Positions 40,496 to 47,985 of a DNA stretch of 56,205 nt are shown here, piece after piece. Each line of letters begins with the position of its first letter. Position 1 is the first letter of the stretch. The DNA comes from Thioalkalivibrio versutus (lineage in GTDB: Bacteria; Pseudomonadota; Gammaproteobacteria; Ectothiorhodospirales; Ectothiorhodospiraceae). The notes under the pieces are model-generated. The model did no database searches, was not told the DNA's origin, and saw only the letters and a list, made by a program, of their open reading frames with translations. The stretch lies in the NCBI RefSeq assembly GCF_001999325.1, contig NZ_MVAR01000027.1:9525-65729 (forward strand), read 5' to 3'. A program made the position numbers and the translations under genes.

Positions 40496-40745
40496 GGTGG
40501 TTTCCTTTGCGGTGTGGTTGCGGCAGTGAACGGGTGCCCCGTCCGGGCGCATAGTGGCACAGGCGGTCAGACAGGGCGCCGGTCCTTGTGTGCCAGAATG
40601 GGACCGACCGGGCTTCCGGGCGCACGGCGACCCCTGCATCAATCGATGGCATGGGTTTGTGCGACCGCGGGATGATTCGCCCAGGGAGATGTTGTTCAGC
40701 GTTTCCCCAACGCCAACAAGCAAACAAGAGAACAGGAGTCGAGCA

Positions 40746-41108
40746 ATGCGCGGACAAGCGGGAATTCTGGCGGGACTATTGGTGGGGTTGCTCGGGTGGG
40801 GCGTGGCGAGCGCCGAACCGATGCATACGGTGGAGGAGCTGAATCAGGCCCCGGCCGAGCTGGATGGGGAAGAGGTCCGGCTCGAAGGCATTGTGGGCCG
40901 GGTGAACGAGGACATCATGGGGCGCAATTTCATCCACTTCGTCGACGGTACCGGCAGCGAGGGTGACTACATCACCGTCACCTCCACCGAGTTGCCCGAG
41001 GTGGGCGACCGCGTCTCGGTGACCGGAACGCTGATCCTGGATCGCGACTTCGGGGCGGGTTACAGCTATCCGGTGATCCTCGAAGGTGCCAAGTTCACCG
41101 AGCAGTAG
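40746..41108 (+). CDS. Small periplasmic OB-fold protein
   Basis: A 120-residue protein with a cleavable signal (core LAGLLVGLLGWGVASA). The mature part reads as an OB fold: EEVRLEGIVGRVNE, NFIHFVDGTG, DYITVTS, GDRVSVTGTLILDRDFG. Related small periplasmic proteins have been linked to metal or envelope stress and to haem proteins, but no partner is visible here. AGGAG lies eight bases before the ATG. It is divergent from the beta-barrel gene across 250 bases, where I see no clear promoter. Confidence 0.78.
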   Translation: MRGQAGILAGLLVGLLGWGVASAEPMHTVEELNQAPAELDGEEVRLEGIVGRVNEDIMGRNFIHFVDGTGSEGDYITVTSTELPEVGDRVSVTGTLILDRDFGAGYSYPVILEGAKFTEQ

Positions 41109-41124
41109 CCGCATGTCATGATCG

Positions 41125-41150
41125 TGCATGTCGGGGTACTCCGACATGCA
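41125..41150. promoter_or_regulatory. 10-bp perfect palindrome between two small genes
   Basis: TGCATGTCGG and CCGACATGCA flank a 6-base loop, 17 bases after one stop and 53 before the next ATG. No T-run follows. It may be an operator or a T-less terminator. Confidence 0.45.
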
Positions 41151-41202
41151 TCCAGGTCGCACAGGGTGGTGCGGCTTTCAGATATCCCAGGGAGGGGAGA
41201 CG

Positions 41203-41619
41203 ATGTCCATCAAGGGTCTGCTGTTTCGGTTTGTACTGCTTTATTTCTCGCTGTTGATCGCTGCCATGGTAGCGGGCGCCTATGTCGATCTGGATCAAGC
41301 CGGTACGGCGATCGGGATGGGCATTCTGGCGCTGGCGGTGGTGTGGCCCTGCGAGTCCTTCGGGCGCAGGAACGGGCGCTATCTGTCGCGCGCCGAGAAG
41401 TGGCGCGTGATCGCCGCCATGATCGCGGTGCTCCTCGGTACACAGATTCCGCTCACCCTGCTGGTGATGTGGGCCGAGGGGATTGCACTGGACGCCGTGA
41501 TGCTCGGGATCGTGGGGGGCGTCGCGTTGTTGTATGCCGGGACCGTGGTGGCAATGGTGAACTTCACGGGCCGCAACCTGCGCAAGCGAGGCCTGGTCGC
41601 CGGGGAAAGCGCGGGGTAG
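41203..41619 (+). CDS. Four-helix inner-membrane protein of unknown function
   Basis: A 138-residue protein with hydrophobic segments at about 6-28, 33-48, 66-86 and 93-117 and a basic C-terminus (RNLRKRG). A strong GGAGGGGAG site lies four bases before the ATG. It has the size and layout of small ABZJ_00895-like membrane proteins, but I cannot assign it firmly. Its end faces the hydrolase gene across 12 bases. Confidence 0.7.
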   Translation: MSIKGLLFRFVLLYFSLLIAAMVAGAYVDLDQAGTAIGMGILALAVVWPCESFGRRNGRYLSRAEKWRVIAAMIAVLLGTQIPLTLLVMWAEGIALDAVMLGIVGGVALLYAGTVVAMVNFTGRNLRKRGLVAGESAG

Positions 41620-41631
41620 GCACCCTGTCGG

Positions 41632-43356
41632 TCAGTCGGCCAGGTGGCGTTTGAGCCACTCGATCTCGTCCGCGGACCGGTCTGCGTTGGTCACTGCCTG
41701 CCAGGCATCGATGTAGTGCTCGGTGGCGTAGACGTGGCCGTAGCCGCGCGGGGCGGCATCGCCGATCGCTACGTCCACCGCCAGTTGCAGCATGGTGATG
41801 ACCGGGTACCAGGTCAGGTCCGGAGAGACGTCCGGGCCGCGCGGTGCCTGCATCCATTCTGGCTGGCGGTACAGCGCCTGGGGCTCGAAGAAGGTGACCG
41901 GGTCGCTCGCGTACTGCAGGTAGACGATGCGCATCGGGCCCCATTCGGCGCCGGGGATGTCCAGGTGGTTTCCCTGGTTCGTGAAGCGCACCACCGAACT
42001 GTCGCGAAAGCGCGGCAGCCAGGCGGGCGAGTCGGGTTGGCGCTGGCGTTTGATGTCGCGCCAGGTCTCGCTACGAAATGGCGGGCCCGCCCACAGCGCG
42101 CCGGAGAACGGGTCGCCGATCACGTCGTACAGGTCCGCGGCCCGCTCGGAGTTGAGCGCGCCCAGGCTGAGGCCGTAGAGGTACAGGTCCGGGCGGGCGT
42201 CCGGTGGTAGCTGTTTCCAGTAGCCGTAGATCTCCGCGAACACCGCCTGGGCGGTCTCATGGCCGTACTGCGATTCCGCCATGAGCGACAGCCAGCTCGG
42301 CAGGTAGGAGTACTGCACGGCCACCGTGGCCACATCGCCACCGTGCAGGTACTCGACCGGCTGGATTGCGCGATTGTCCACCCAGCCGCGTCCGGTGGGC
42401 GTGGCCAGCACCAGCACCGAGCGGTCGAAGGCATTGACCCGCAGCATCTCCTGCAGGGCCAGCCGGGCGCGTTCCGCGATGGTCTCGGCGGCGTTCAGCC
42501 CCACGTAGACCCGGATGGGATCCAGTGCGGTCTCGCCGGAGAAGTCGCTAATGGCGGCGGCGTCCGGGGCCTGGTGGATGAAGCGCTGGCCCTGGCGGCC
42601 CAGGCCCTCGTCCCAGCTGATCAGCGAGGCGGGGCTGCCGGTGCGGAAGGTCGCGCTCGGCTGCTGCGCCCCGGGGTGTTCGCGCACGTCGAACTGCTGG
42701 AAGCTGCGATCGGCGGCGCGCAGGCTGTATTCCAGGATCACCCCGTCGATCACCGCCCAGAATACCCCGGCCGCCACCAGTACGCCGATTACGTTGGACA
42801 GCCGCCGCGGGATAAAGCGGCGCAGATGCCGCGCGAGGAAGCGCACCAGCAACTGGAACAGCCGCGCCACGGCCAGCGTGGCGACGAACACCGCCGCCGC
42901 GATCAGCCCCAGGCGGATGGGGAAGCCGCCATCCACCGGCTCCTGCTCCATCAGCGCGCGGATGCTGTTCTGCCACTCGGTGGCCTGCCACAGGAAGATC
43001 AGCACGATCAGCATGGCCCCGCCGCCGGCGATCACGACCAGGGTGTTGTGGGTGCGCTCGCCGAGCTCCGGCAGTTCCAGGTATGACCACAGCCAGTGGA
43101 AGAACACGCCCAGGCCGTAGCCGGCCGCCAGCGATACCCCGGACAGGATGCCCTGGACGTCGTCGGTGCGCGGGATCAGGCTGGGGGTCAGCGAGGCGGC
43201 AAAGAACAGCGTGGCCAGGATCAGCCCCGGGATCGACAGCGTCCCGAGGATGCGGGTGGCCCAGGCCGGCCAGATGAAGGCTCGCAGGCGGGTTTGCAGG
43301 CGGCCGACGACGGACATCGCGTTCGCGCTTCCTTGGCGGGGTATGGAGGCGCTCAT
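41632..43356 (-). CDS. Membrane-anchored alpha/beta hydrolase (Abhydrolase_9 type)
   Basis: A 574-residue protein. The N-terminal part has about four hydrophobic segments (around residues 42-62, 72-92, 111-132 and 148-185). The C-terminal half is the large alpha/beta hydrolase domain with nucleophile motif YGLSLG, preceded by YLPSWLSLM, and a closing GYGHVY that may hold the catalytic histidine. Substrates of this family are unknown; lipids are likely given the membrane part. Two starts are possible: 43356 (chosen) or 43317, 13 residues shorter. Confidence 0.8.
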   Translation of the reverse strand: MSASIPRQGSANAMSVVGRLQTRLRAFIWPAWATRILGTLSIPGLILATLFFAASLTPSLIPRTDDVQGILSGVSLAAGYGLGVFFHWLWSYLELPELGERTHNTLVVIAGGGAMLIVLIFLWQATEWQNSIRALMEQEPVDGGFPIRLGLIAAAVFVATLAVARLFQLLVRFLARHLRRFIPRRLSNVIGVLVAAGVFWAVIDGVILEYSLRAADRSFQQFDVREHPGAQQPSATFRTGSPASLISWDEGLGRQGQRFIHQAPDAAAISDFSGETALDPIRVYVGLNAAETIAERARLALQEMLRVNAFDRSVLVLATPTGRGWVDNRAIQPVEYLHGGDVATVAVQYSYLPSWLSLMAESQYGHETAQAVFAEIYGYWKQLPPDARPDLYLYGLSLGALNSERAADLYDVIGDPFSGALWAGPPFRSETWRDIKRQRQPDSPAWLPRFRDSSVVRFTNQGNHLDIPGAEWGPMRIVYLQYASDPVTFFEPQALYRQPEWMQAPRGPDVSPDLTWYPVITMLQLAVDVAIGDAAPRGYGHVYATEHYIDAWQAVTNADRSADEIEWLKRHLAD

Positions 43357-43568
43357 CCTGTCCGCCCCGCCGGCTGGGTTCAAGTTTCCGCGCCCGCGGG
43401 CGGCCTGCCTAGCCGTCCCTGGGGGGTGCGTTCTGCTACTGGCGCGTCATTGCGTGGAGCGCGGCGACGAAGCGGTCGCTGTCCGGAGCCACCCGCGCTG
43501 GTTGGATCGTCTCAGCGCTTATTTGACGCGTCTCGTGCTTCGCTGCGGTGTCTCGCTGGCAGCACGGG

Positions 43569-43970
43569 CTACTCGGCGGTGACGGGGCGGCGGAAGCGGA
43601 AGGTGCCCTCGACCATGCGCAGGGCGACACCGAACAGCGCGACTTGCAGCAGGATTCCGCCGGTTGCCGCGCCCACCGCGAGGCCGGTGGCGAGCCCCAG
43701 TGCCATCAGCAGCATCAGCAGTGTGGCGGCGACCCGGCTGCGCAGCCAGCCGCCCACCAGTGCCAGCAGGGCGACCAGCGTGCCCTCGAGCATGGTGGGC
43801 GTGTGCTGCACCAGGACACCCAGCATCACCACCACAACCCCGGCGAACACCAGCACCCAGCCGGCCACGCGCGCCAGGCGCTGGGCCTGTTCGTGATTAG
43901 TGATGGATTGCAGCAGCAGGAGCAGGTCGGCGCCGGCTCCCGCCCAGTGACGCGATCGCGATTCGTTCAT
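43569..43970 (-). CDS. Small hydrophobic membrane protein
   Basis: A 133-residue protein with an N-terminal helical region (NESRSRHWAGAGADLLLLLQS) and about four tightly packed hydrophobic segments from residue 33 on. The C-terminus has a basic FRFRRPV. The start at 43970 leaves the conserved-looking NESRSR end; no strong ribosome site is visible. I recognise no family. The 212 bases between it and the hydrolase start hold nothing I can call. Confidence 0.6.
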   Translation of the reverse strand: MNESRSRHWAGAGADLLLLLQSITNHEQAQRLARVAGWVLVFAGVVVVMLGVLVQHTPTMLEGTLVALLALVGGWLRSRVAATLLMLLMALGLATGLAVGAATGGILLQVALFGVALRMVEGTFRFRRPVTAE

Positions 43971-44019
43971 TGTGGCCACGGTACTACAGGGCCATGACAG
44001 CCCGGTGACAGGCGCCCAC

Positions 44020-44239
44020 CTATCGTTTGGCGAGGAGCGAATCAAGATCGAGTGTATTGACTGCGGGGGTGCCCGTCTGCGCGTGTTGCACAGTGCCATG
44101 ATCGGGCCAGTGCAGCAGGCGGAGGTTGCCGGCGCGGTCCTCCACCAATGCGGTGCAGTGCTCGACCCAGTCTTTAGCATTCGCCGATGTCGCCCCGGTG
44201 CTGGCCGGCACCTGAACACCTGGCCGGGGTGGTGTGTCC
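44020..44239 (-). other. Possible gene remnant
   Basis: After the stop of the next upstream minus-strand gene, another minus frame reads for about 70 codons with codon use like real genes of this genome, including DWVEHCTALVEDRAGN and LLHWPDHG, and ends with a stop at 44020. There is no start codon with a ribosome site and no family match. It may be the tail of a decayed gene or a chance open frame in GC-rich DNA. Confidence 0.25.
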
Positions 44240-44638
44240 TTAGCGGTAGACCCGGACTTCCTGTTCCCAGCCTTCCACGCCGCGGTTGGCGCAGAACTCC
44301 TGTACCTGCCCGTCGGCGTAGCGGATTTCCATGTTGAAGCCGGCTGCGGGGACATGGTTCAGCGCCACCCGCCGGTGTTCCCCGGGCCGGAGCTGGCCCT
44401 CGCGGATGCTCGATTCCGACAGGTCGTGGCCGAAGTCGAAGTGGATCGCCTGGATCAGCACGTCGCTGTCATTGTGCACCGTGACCATCAACGCCCCCTC
44501 GGCCGGTGGGCGCTCGACGCCCCAGTGCACGGCGGCGGCACCGAGCACGAGCCCCAGCACGAACAGCCAGCTCGCGGGCGCGCGTAGCGCATCCACGATC
44601 CGGTCCTCCCAGCTACGGTGTTCTCCGGATGACTCCAC
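44240..44638 (-). CDS. Single-pass membrane protein with periplasmic domain
   Basis: A 132-residue protein: an acidic N-terminus, one membrane helix at about 22-40 (SWLFVLGLVLGAAAVHW), then a small beta-rich domain (MVTVHNDSDVLIQAIHFDFG) with one cysteine (EFCANRG). The start is a GTG with AAGGG seven bases before it. An inverted repeat overlaps that site. No family recognised. Confidence 0.65.
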   Translation of the reverse strand: MESSGEHRSWEDRIVDALRAPASWLFVLGLVLGAAAVHWGVERPPAEGALMVTVHNDSDVLIQAIHFDFGHDLSESSIREGQLRPGEHRRVALNHVPAAGFNMEIRYADGQVQEFCANRGVEGWEQEVRVYR

Positions 44639-44643
44639 GTCTC

Positions 44644-44663
44644 ATCCCTTGATTATTAGGGAT
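44644..44663. promoter_or_regulatory. Inverted repeat over the ribosome site of the single-pass protein gene
   Basis: ATCCCT and AGGGAT, perfect 6-bp arms with an AT-only-like 8-base spacer (TGATTATT). The near arm includes the AAGGG ribosome site of the leftward gene, so it could be an operator or a translation-blocking hairpin. Confidence 0.4.
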
Positions 44664-44764
44664 TGCTAATCTACAAGATCGGCCGGCATCGGGATACCGG
44701 GCGGCCGCGATATCCGGGAAGGCCGCCGCCCCGCAGAAAGCGCCATGGGCGCTGCAGCGGGCTG

Positions 44765-45289
44765 TCAGTCGAGCCCGAGCGCGCGCAGGCGCTCGAGGAG
44801 GCGCGGATGATCGAAGTCGCGGGCGCCGATGGCGCGGTAGGCGATGCGGCCCTCGGGATCGATGATGAACGTGGTGGGGATGCCGCGAACCGGCCAGCGG
44901 TCGATGGTGGCGGAATCCTGGTCCAGCAGCAGAGGGAAATCGACCGGGTAGTCGGCGGTAAAGAAGAAGATGCGATCGGCGTCTTCGCCCACGTTCACGC
45001 CCAGCACCGCCAGGCCCGCATCGCGCAACTGCTCCCAGAGCCGTTGCAACGACGGCAGCTCGTCGCGACAGGGTGGGCACCAGGTGGCCCAGAAGTTCAC
45101 CACCACCACACGTCCGCGATAGTCCTCCAGTCGATGGTGCTGCCCATCGATGTCCTCCAGTGCCAGGGGCGGGCCCTTGGGGCGTGGCTCCAGCGCGGTC
45201 AGGTGCGTGGCTTCCGCCCACACGGGCCGCAGCGAAAGGCCGAGCAGGCCACCGGGGATTGCAGTCAGGAAGCGGCGCCGGTTCATCAT
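44765..45289 (-). CDS. TlpA-type periplasmic thioredoxin
   Basis: A 174-residue thiol oxidoreductase. The N-terminus carries twin arginines in NRRRFLTA ahead of a hydrophobic stretch, suggesting Tat export, unusual for this family. The thioredoxin fold has the active site Cys71-Pro-Pro-Cys74 in FWATWCPPC and the cis-proline GIPTTF. It likely reduces disulfides in the periplasm, for example for cytochrome or copper-site assembly. The start overlaps the stop of the preceding secreted protein gene (ATGA), so that protein is a candidate client. Last gene of the probable AraC-controlled operon. Confidence 0.88.
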   Translation of the reverse strand: MMNRRRFLTAIPGGLLGLSLRPVWAEATHLTALEPRPKGPPLALEDIDGQHHRLEDYRGRVVVVNFWATWCPPCRDELPSLQRLWEQLRDAGLAVLGVNVGEDADRIFFFTADYPVDFPLLLDQDSATIDRWPVRGIPTTFIIDPEGRIAYRAIGARDFDHPRLLERLRALGLD

Positions 45290-45900
45290 GGTTCGGCCTC
45301 GTCCCGTTCCGGTTCCCCGGCGCAGCGTAGATCGGGCAGGGTGGACTGCCGCAGGGTCGTCTGCTGCCGCCAGTGCACGGTCAGATCAAATGTCGTGCTG
45401 GGCGGGTGCTTGAAGACGATCATGCCCATCAGCCAGTCGCCGGGCTGGAACCGGTGTTCGCCAGGGAACAAGGCCCAGCGAAAGGCGATACGGGCTACTT
45501 CCGGAACCTCCCGGCTCGTCCACTCGTCCTGCCAGTCGCGGTTGGGGAGCGGTCGCGCGGCCCCGTTTGGCGTTTGGCTGCGCCATTGGCGCAGGTCCAC
45601 GGTGGCCGATGCGCTGCGGTCGGTATTGCGCAGGACGCCCTGAAACACGCAGTGGCCGGCGATGAACGTCGCATCCTCGGTGTCGAACCCGCGGCCCAGG
45701 AAGAACGCGCGGGTCTGGTCCGGGAGCCGCTGTGCGAGTTCCAGCGAAAGCCCCTCGCCCTGCCAGTGCCAAGTGATCAGCCCACTGTCGGGGTCGGTAT
45801 GCACCTGCATCTCCTCCGCCGTCCCGGCGCCGCCCGGAAGGGCCGGCCCCGCCAGAGCCAGAAGCGTCCATGCGACGACCGTCAACCTTGGGCCGGGCAT
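45286..45900 (-). CDS. Secreted protein of unknown function, coupled to TlpA
   Basis: A 204-residue protein with a signal peptide (VVAWTLLALAGPALPGGAGTA). The mature part is beta-rich with many Trp and Arg residues (LITWHWQGEGLSLEL, WQDEWTSREV, FRWALFPGEHRFQPGDW) and two cysteines (GHCVFQG near residue 85 and LRCAGE near the end), which fits a role as substrate of the adjacent thioredoxin. I do not recognise the family. Confidence 0.7.
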   Translation of the reverse strand: MPGPRLTVVAWTLLALAGPALPGGAGTAEEMQVHTDPDSGLITWHWQGEGLSLELAQRLPDQTRAFFLGRGFDTEDATFIAGHCVFQGVLRNTDRSASATVDLRQWRSQTPNGAARPLPNRDWQDEWTSREVPEVARIAFRWALFPGEHRFQPGDWLMGMIVFKHPPSTTFDLTVHWRQQTTLRQSTLPDLRCAGEPERDEAEP

Positions 45901-45945
45901 TGGGCGCCTCGTGGCAAACCGGCGGGGTGGCTTGGCGCGGCGTCC

Positions 45946-46398
45946 CTACGACCCACCAAGGACATGATCCAGCAGCGCCTCGAAGGCGGGCTCGGCGTTT
46001 TCCACGGCACGTTCAAGGCTCGGGTGCGGCTGCAGCGTCGTCATGAACTTCGGGTGCAGCATGGACAGTTTCGTGCCCCCGTCCTCCTCGTACAGGCCGA
46101 TGTGGCCGCAGGGCATCATCGCCCCGACATGCAGCCCGGCATCCAGGATGTCCGGTCCCAGCGGCAGGTAGCAGACCTTGAGCGCGGTGATGTCACCGCC
46201 CGCCAGGTCGAACTCGGCCAGAAAGATCCAGTCCTCCTCGTTTTCGGCGTATTCGCGAATCGCCCCCGCCAGGTCCGCGCGCGACTGTTCGCAGTCGCGG
46301 ATGATGAAGTGGTCGTCTGGCTCGGTGGCTGCCAGCGGGGCGGACAGCGCCAGTGCAGTGGCCAGCGTGAAGGCGGCGATGGGTGTGAGTGTTTTCAT
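45946..46398 (-). CDS. Exported DUF302 protein
   Basis: A 150-residue protein with a signal peptide (ending APLAA) followed by a DUF302 domain: FDLAGGDITALKVCYLPLGPDILD, then MPCGHIGLYEEDGGTKLSMLHPKFM. DUF302 proteins form small alpha/beta dimers, often near redox or sulfur genes, with no settled activity. Cys residues at DCEQS, VCYLP and MPCGH could form disulfides handled by the TlpA protein of the same operon. Confidence 0.82.
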   Translation of the reverse strand: MKTLTPIAAFTLATALALSAPLAATEPDDHFIIRDCEQSRADLAGAIREYAENEEDWIFLAEFDLAGGDITALKVCYLPLGPDILDAGLHVGAMMPCGHIGLYEEDGGTKLSMLHPKFMTTLQPHPSLERAVENAEPAFEALLDHVLGGS

Positions 46399-46432
46399 GA
46401 TCGTGTCCTCCAGGTGGGTGGGTGAAGGCGCG

Positions 46433-46732
46433 TCAGACGCGAACGATCTCCGGTTTCAGAGACCCGGAGATCATCGGCAGCGCTTCCTTTTCGCGCTGCC
46501 CAATTCAGAGTTCTTCCAGGGTCTCGGCGAGGTCGTCGACCACGGCGACGAATGCCTCCTCGCGGATGTTCATGCCGCGATGGATGGTCAGCCTGTCGCG
46601 GTCCCTGCAGGCCTGCGGGCCGCCGGTGCCGTTGCAGATGCATCCGTGTTCCCCTCGTCGAAGATGCTGCCTGGCGAGCCCGCGGATCCGTGCCTTGCTG
46701 CCCAGGCGTTGGTAGAGATTGGCTTCGGTCAT
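46433..46732 (-). pseudogene. Decayed group-1 truncated haemoglobin
   Basis: The first 75 codons begin like a truncated haemoglobin (NLYQRLGSKARI), then jump directly to the middle of the family (CNGTGGPQ, then THRGMN-like TIHRGMNIREEAF with the haem-region histidine, and VVDDLAETLEEL). About 30-35 residues covering helices B-E are missing. A TGA at 46505-46507 then interrupts the frame, but the same frame continues with the expected family tail (REKEALPMISGSLKPEIVRV, 20 residues) to a second stop at 46433. Internal deletion plus nonsense codon mean no functional globin can be made. An ATG and normal spacing to the methyltransferase gene remain, so loss looks recent. Confidence 0.75.
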
Positions 46733-46756
46733 GGATGAGTCCTCCTCGCGCCGTCG

Positions 46757-47845
46757 TTAACGGGTGGCCACGTACCAGTTGTTCTGAGGGTCGTGGACCA
46801 GCTGGTGGACCCGGATGTCGTGAAAGCCGGCGCGCTCCAGGTAGTCACGTGCCATGGGCTCGCCCCACATCGCGCCCAGGCCGGGTCCGCCCCGGGCGAG
46901 CGATACCGGCATGCAGTGCATGCAGGAGATGGTGTAGAGAAAGGGTCCGAGCGGATGCTCGAGATCGCCATGAATCTGTCCGGAGCCGCGGATGTCCTGC
47001 ATCAGGTAGATGCCTTCGGACTTGAGCGCGCGGTGAATGCCCGTCAGTACGCCCAGCGGGTCGGCCTGGTCGTGGATGGCATCGAAGGTGGTGATCAGCG
47101 CGAACTGTTGCGCGGCGACATGCCGATCCAGTTCGGCCGCGTCGGCCTGGATGAATTCGACGTTCCCCAGCCCGGTGGCGTGTGTCTCGGCGCGGGCGCG
47201 CTCGATAGCCTCTGTGGACAGGTCCAGGCCGGTGAACCGGCTGTGCGGGTACAGCGCGGCCAACTGGTTGAGGATACGCCCGCTGCCGCAGCCGATATCC
47301 AGGACCTGAATGCCGCGCTCGAGGTGGTCGGTCAGGCCCGGAACCAATGGCAGGATGTCGCTTTCCAGTGACGACAGTACGGACTGGCCGCTGTCCTCGG
47401 CCATCACCTCGTGGAAGCGCGTGTAGTGCTCGTACCCCACGCCACCGCCGGTTCGGAATTCCGCAACGATCGTGTCCTCCACCCCACCCAGCAGGCCGAT
47501 GTACTGCGCAAACACGGCCAGGTTGTCGGCGGCTGCCGCGCGCGTCAGGCAGGCGGCGTGTTCCGCGGGCAGAGCAAATCGTGGGCCATCCGCATCCACC
47601 GTGACGATGCCGCTGGTCGCCATGACCCCGAGCCATTCCCGTACGTAGCGCTCGTTCAGGCCCACGGCGGCGGCGATCTCGCCGGAGGTGGCAGGCGGCC
47701 GGTCGCGCATGTGGTCGAACAGCCCGGTGCGGTGCCCGATCGACAGGGTCAGGCACAGCGCGCCGTGGTTGAGCACGCTGACCAGATGCTCGCCGAAGTC
47801 CTCGGCGGCAGATGGGGGTGACAGGCATTCCGGGGCTGACGACAT
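46757..47845 (-). CDS. SAM-dependent methyltransferase with N-terminal winged helix (Rv2258c-like)
   Basis: A 362-residue enzyme. Residues about 20-105 form a winged-helix dimerisation domain (EIAAAVGLNERYVREWLGVM), followed by a linker helix region and a Rossmann methyltransferase domain with SAM motif I VLDIGCGSGRILNQL near residue 182 and ITTFDAIHD. This is the layout of O-methyltransferase-like proteins related to Rv2258c, whose substrates are mostly unknown. GGAGG precedes the ATG. First gene after the operator-like repeats, presumably the head of the operon running left to TlpA. Confidence 0.85.
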   Translation of the reverse strand: MSSAPECLSPPSAAEDFGEHLVSVLNHGALCLTLSIGHRTGLFDHMRDRPPATSGEIAAAVGLNERYVREWLGVMATSGIVTVDADGPRFALPAEHAACLTRAAAADNLAVFAQYIGLLGGVEDTIVAEFRTGGGVGYEHYTRFHEVMAEDSGQSVLSSLESDILPLVPGLTDHLERGIQVLDIGCGSGRILNQLAALYPHSRFTGLDLSTEAIERARAETHATGLGNVEFIQADAAELDRHVAAQQFALITTFDAIHDQADPLGVLTGIHRALKSEGIYLMQDIRGSGQIHGDLEHPLGPFLYTISCMHCMPVSLARGGPGLGAMWGEPMARDYLERAGFHDIRVHQLVHDPQNNWYVATR

Positions 47846-47911
47846 GCAGTGGACCTCCGCCAGGACAAACCGGGCCGGGTGTCGGCGTTACTTCGAGCCT
47901 AGGCCGGGAAG

Positions 47912-47958
47912 CCCTTGCGGGCGGTCACGATCTTGCGGGGGTGGGGCGAATCTTGCGG
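47912..47958. promoter_or_regulatory. Three direct repeats, candidate AraC-type operator
   Basis: CCCTTGCGG (47912-47920), ATCTTGCGG (47930-47938) and ATCTTGCGG (47950-47958): repeats of CTTGCGG at 18- and 20-base steps, about two helical turns, the arrangement AraC-family proteins bind. They lie between the AraC-family gene and the methyltransferase gene, 67-113 bases upstream of the latter's start. A further CTTGCGG occurs at 48908-48914, near the regulator's own start. Confidence 0.55.
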
Positions 47959-47985
47959 TGATTTCCAGGGGCGCATGGATCCGTT

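Noticed and set aside
43436-43500. Protein-like minus-strand text (DRFVAALHAMTRQ) between two membrane protein genes
   Set aside because: Too short, no start and no family match; chance cannot be excluded.
44739-44753. Short hairpin AGCGCC/GGCGCT after the TlpA gene as a terminator
   Set aside because: Only 6 bp with a 3-base loop and two or three T's; too weak to call.
46505-46507. TGA read as selenocysteine in the globin-like gene
   Set aside because: No selenocysteine position is known in this family and the gene also lacks a central segment, so decay is simpler.
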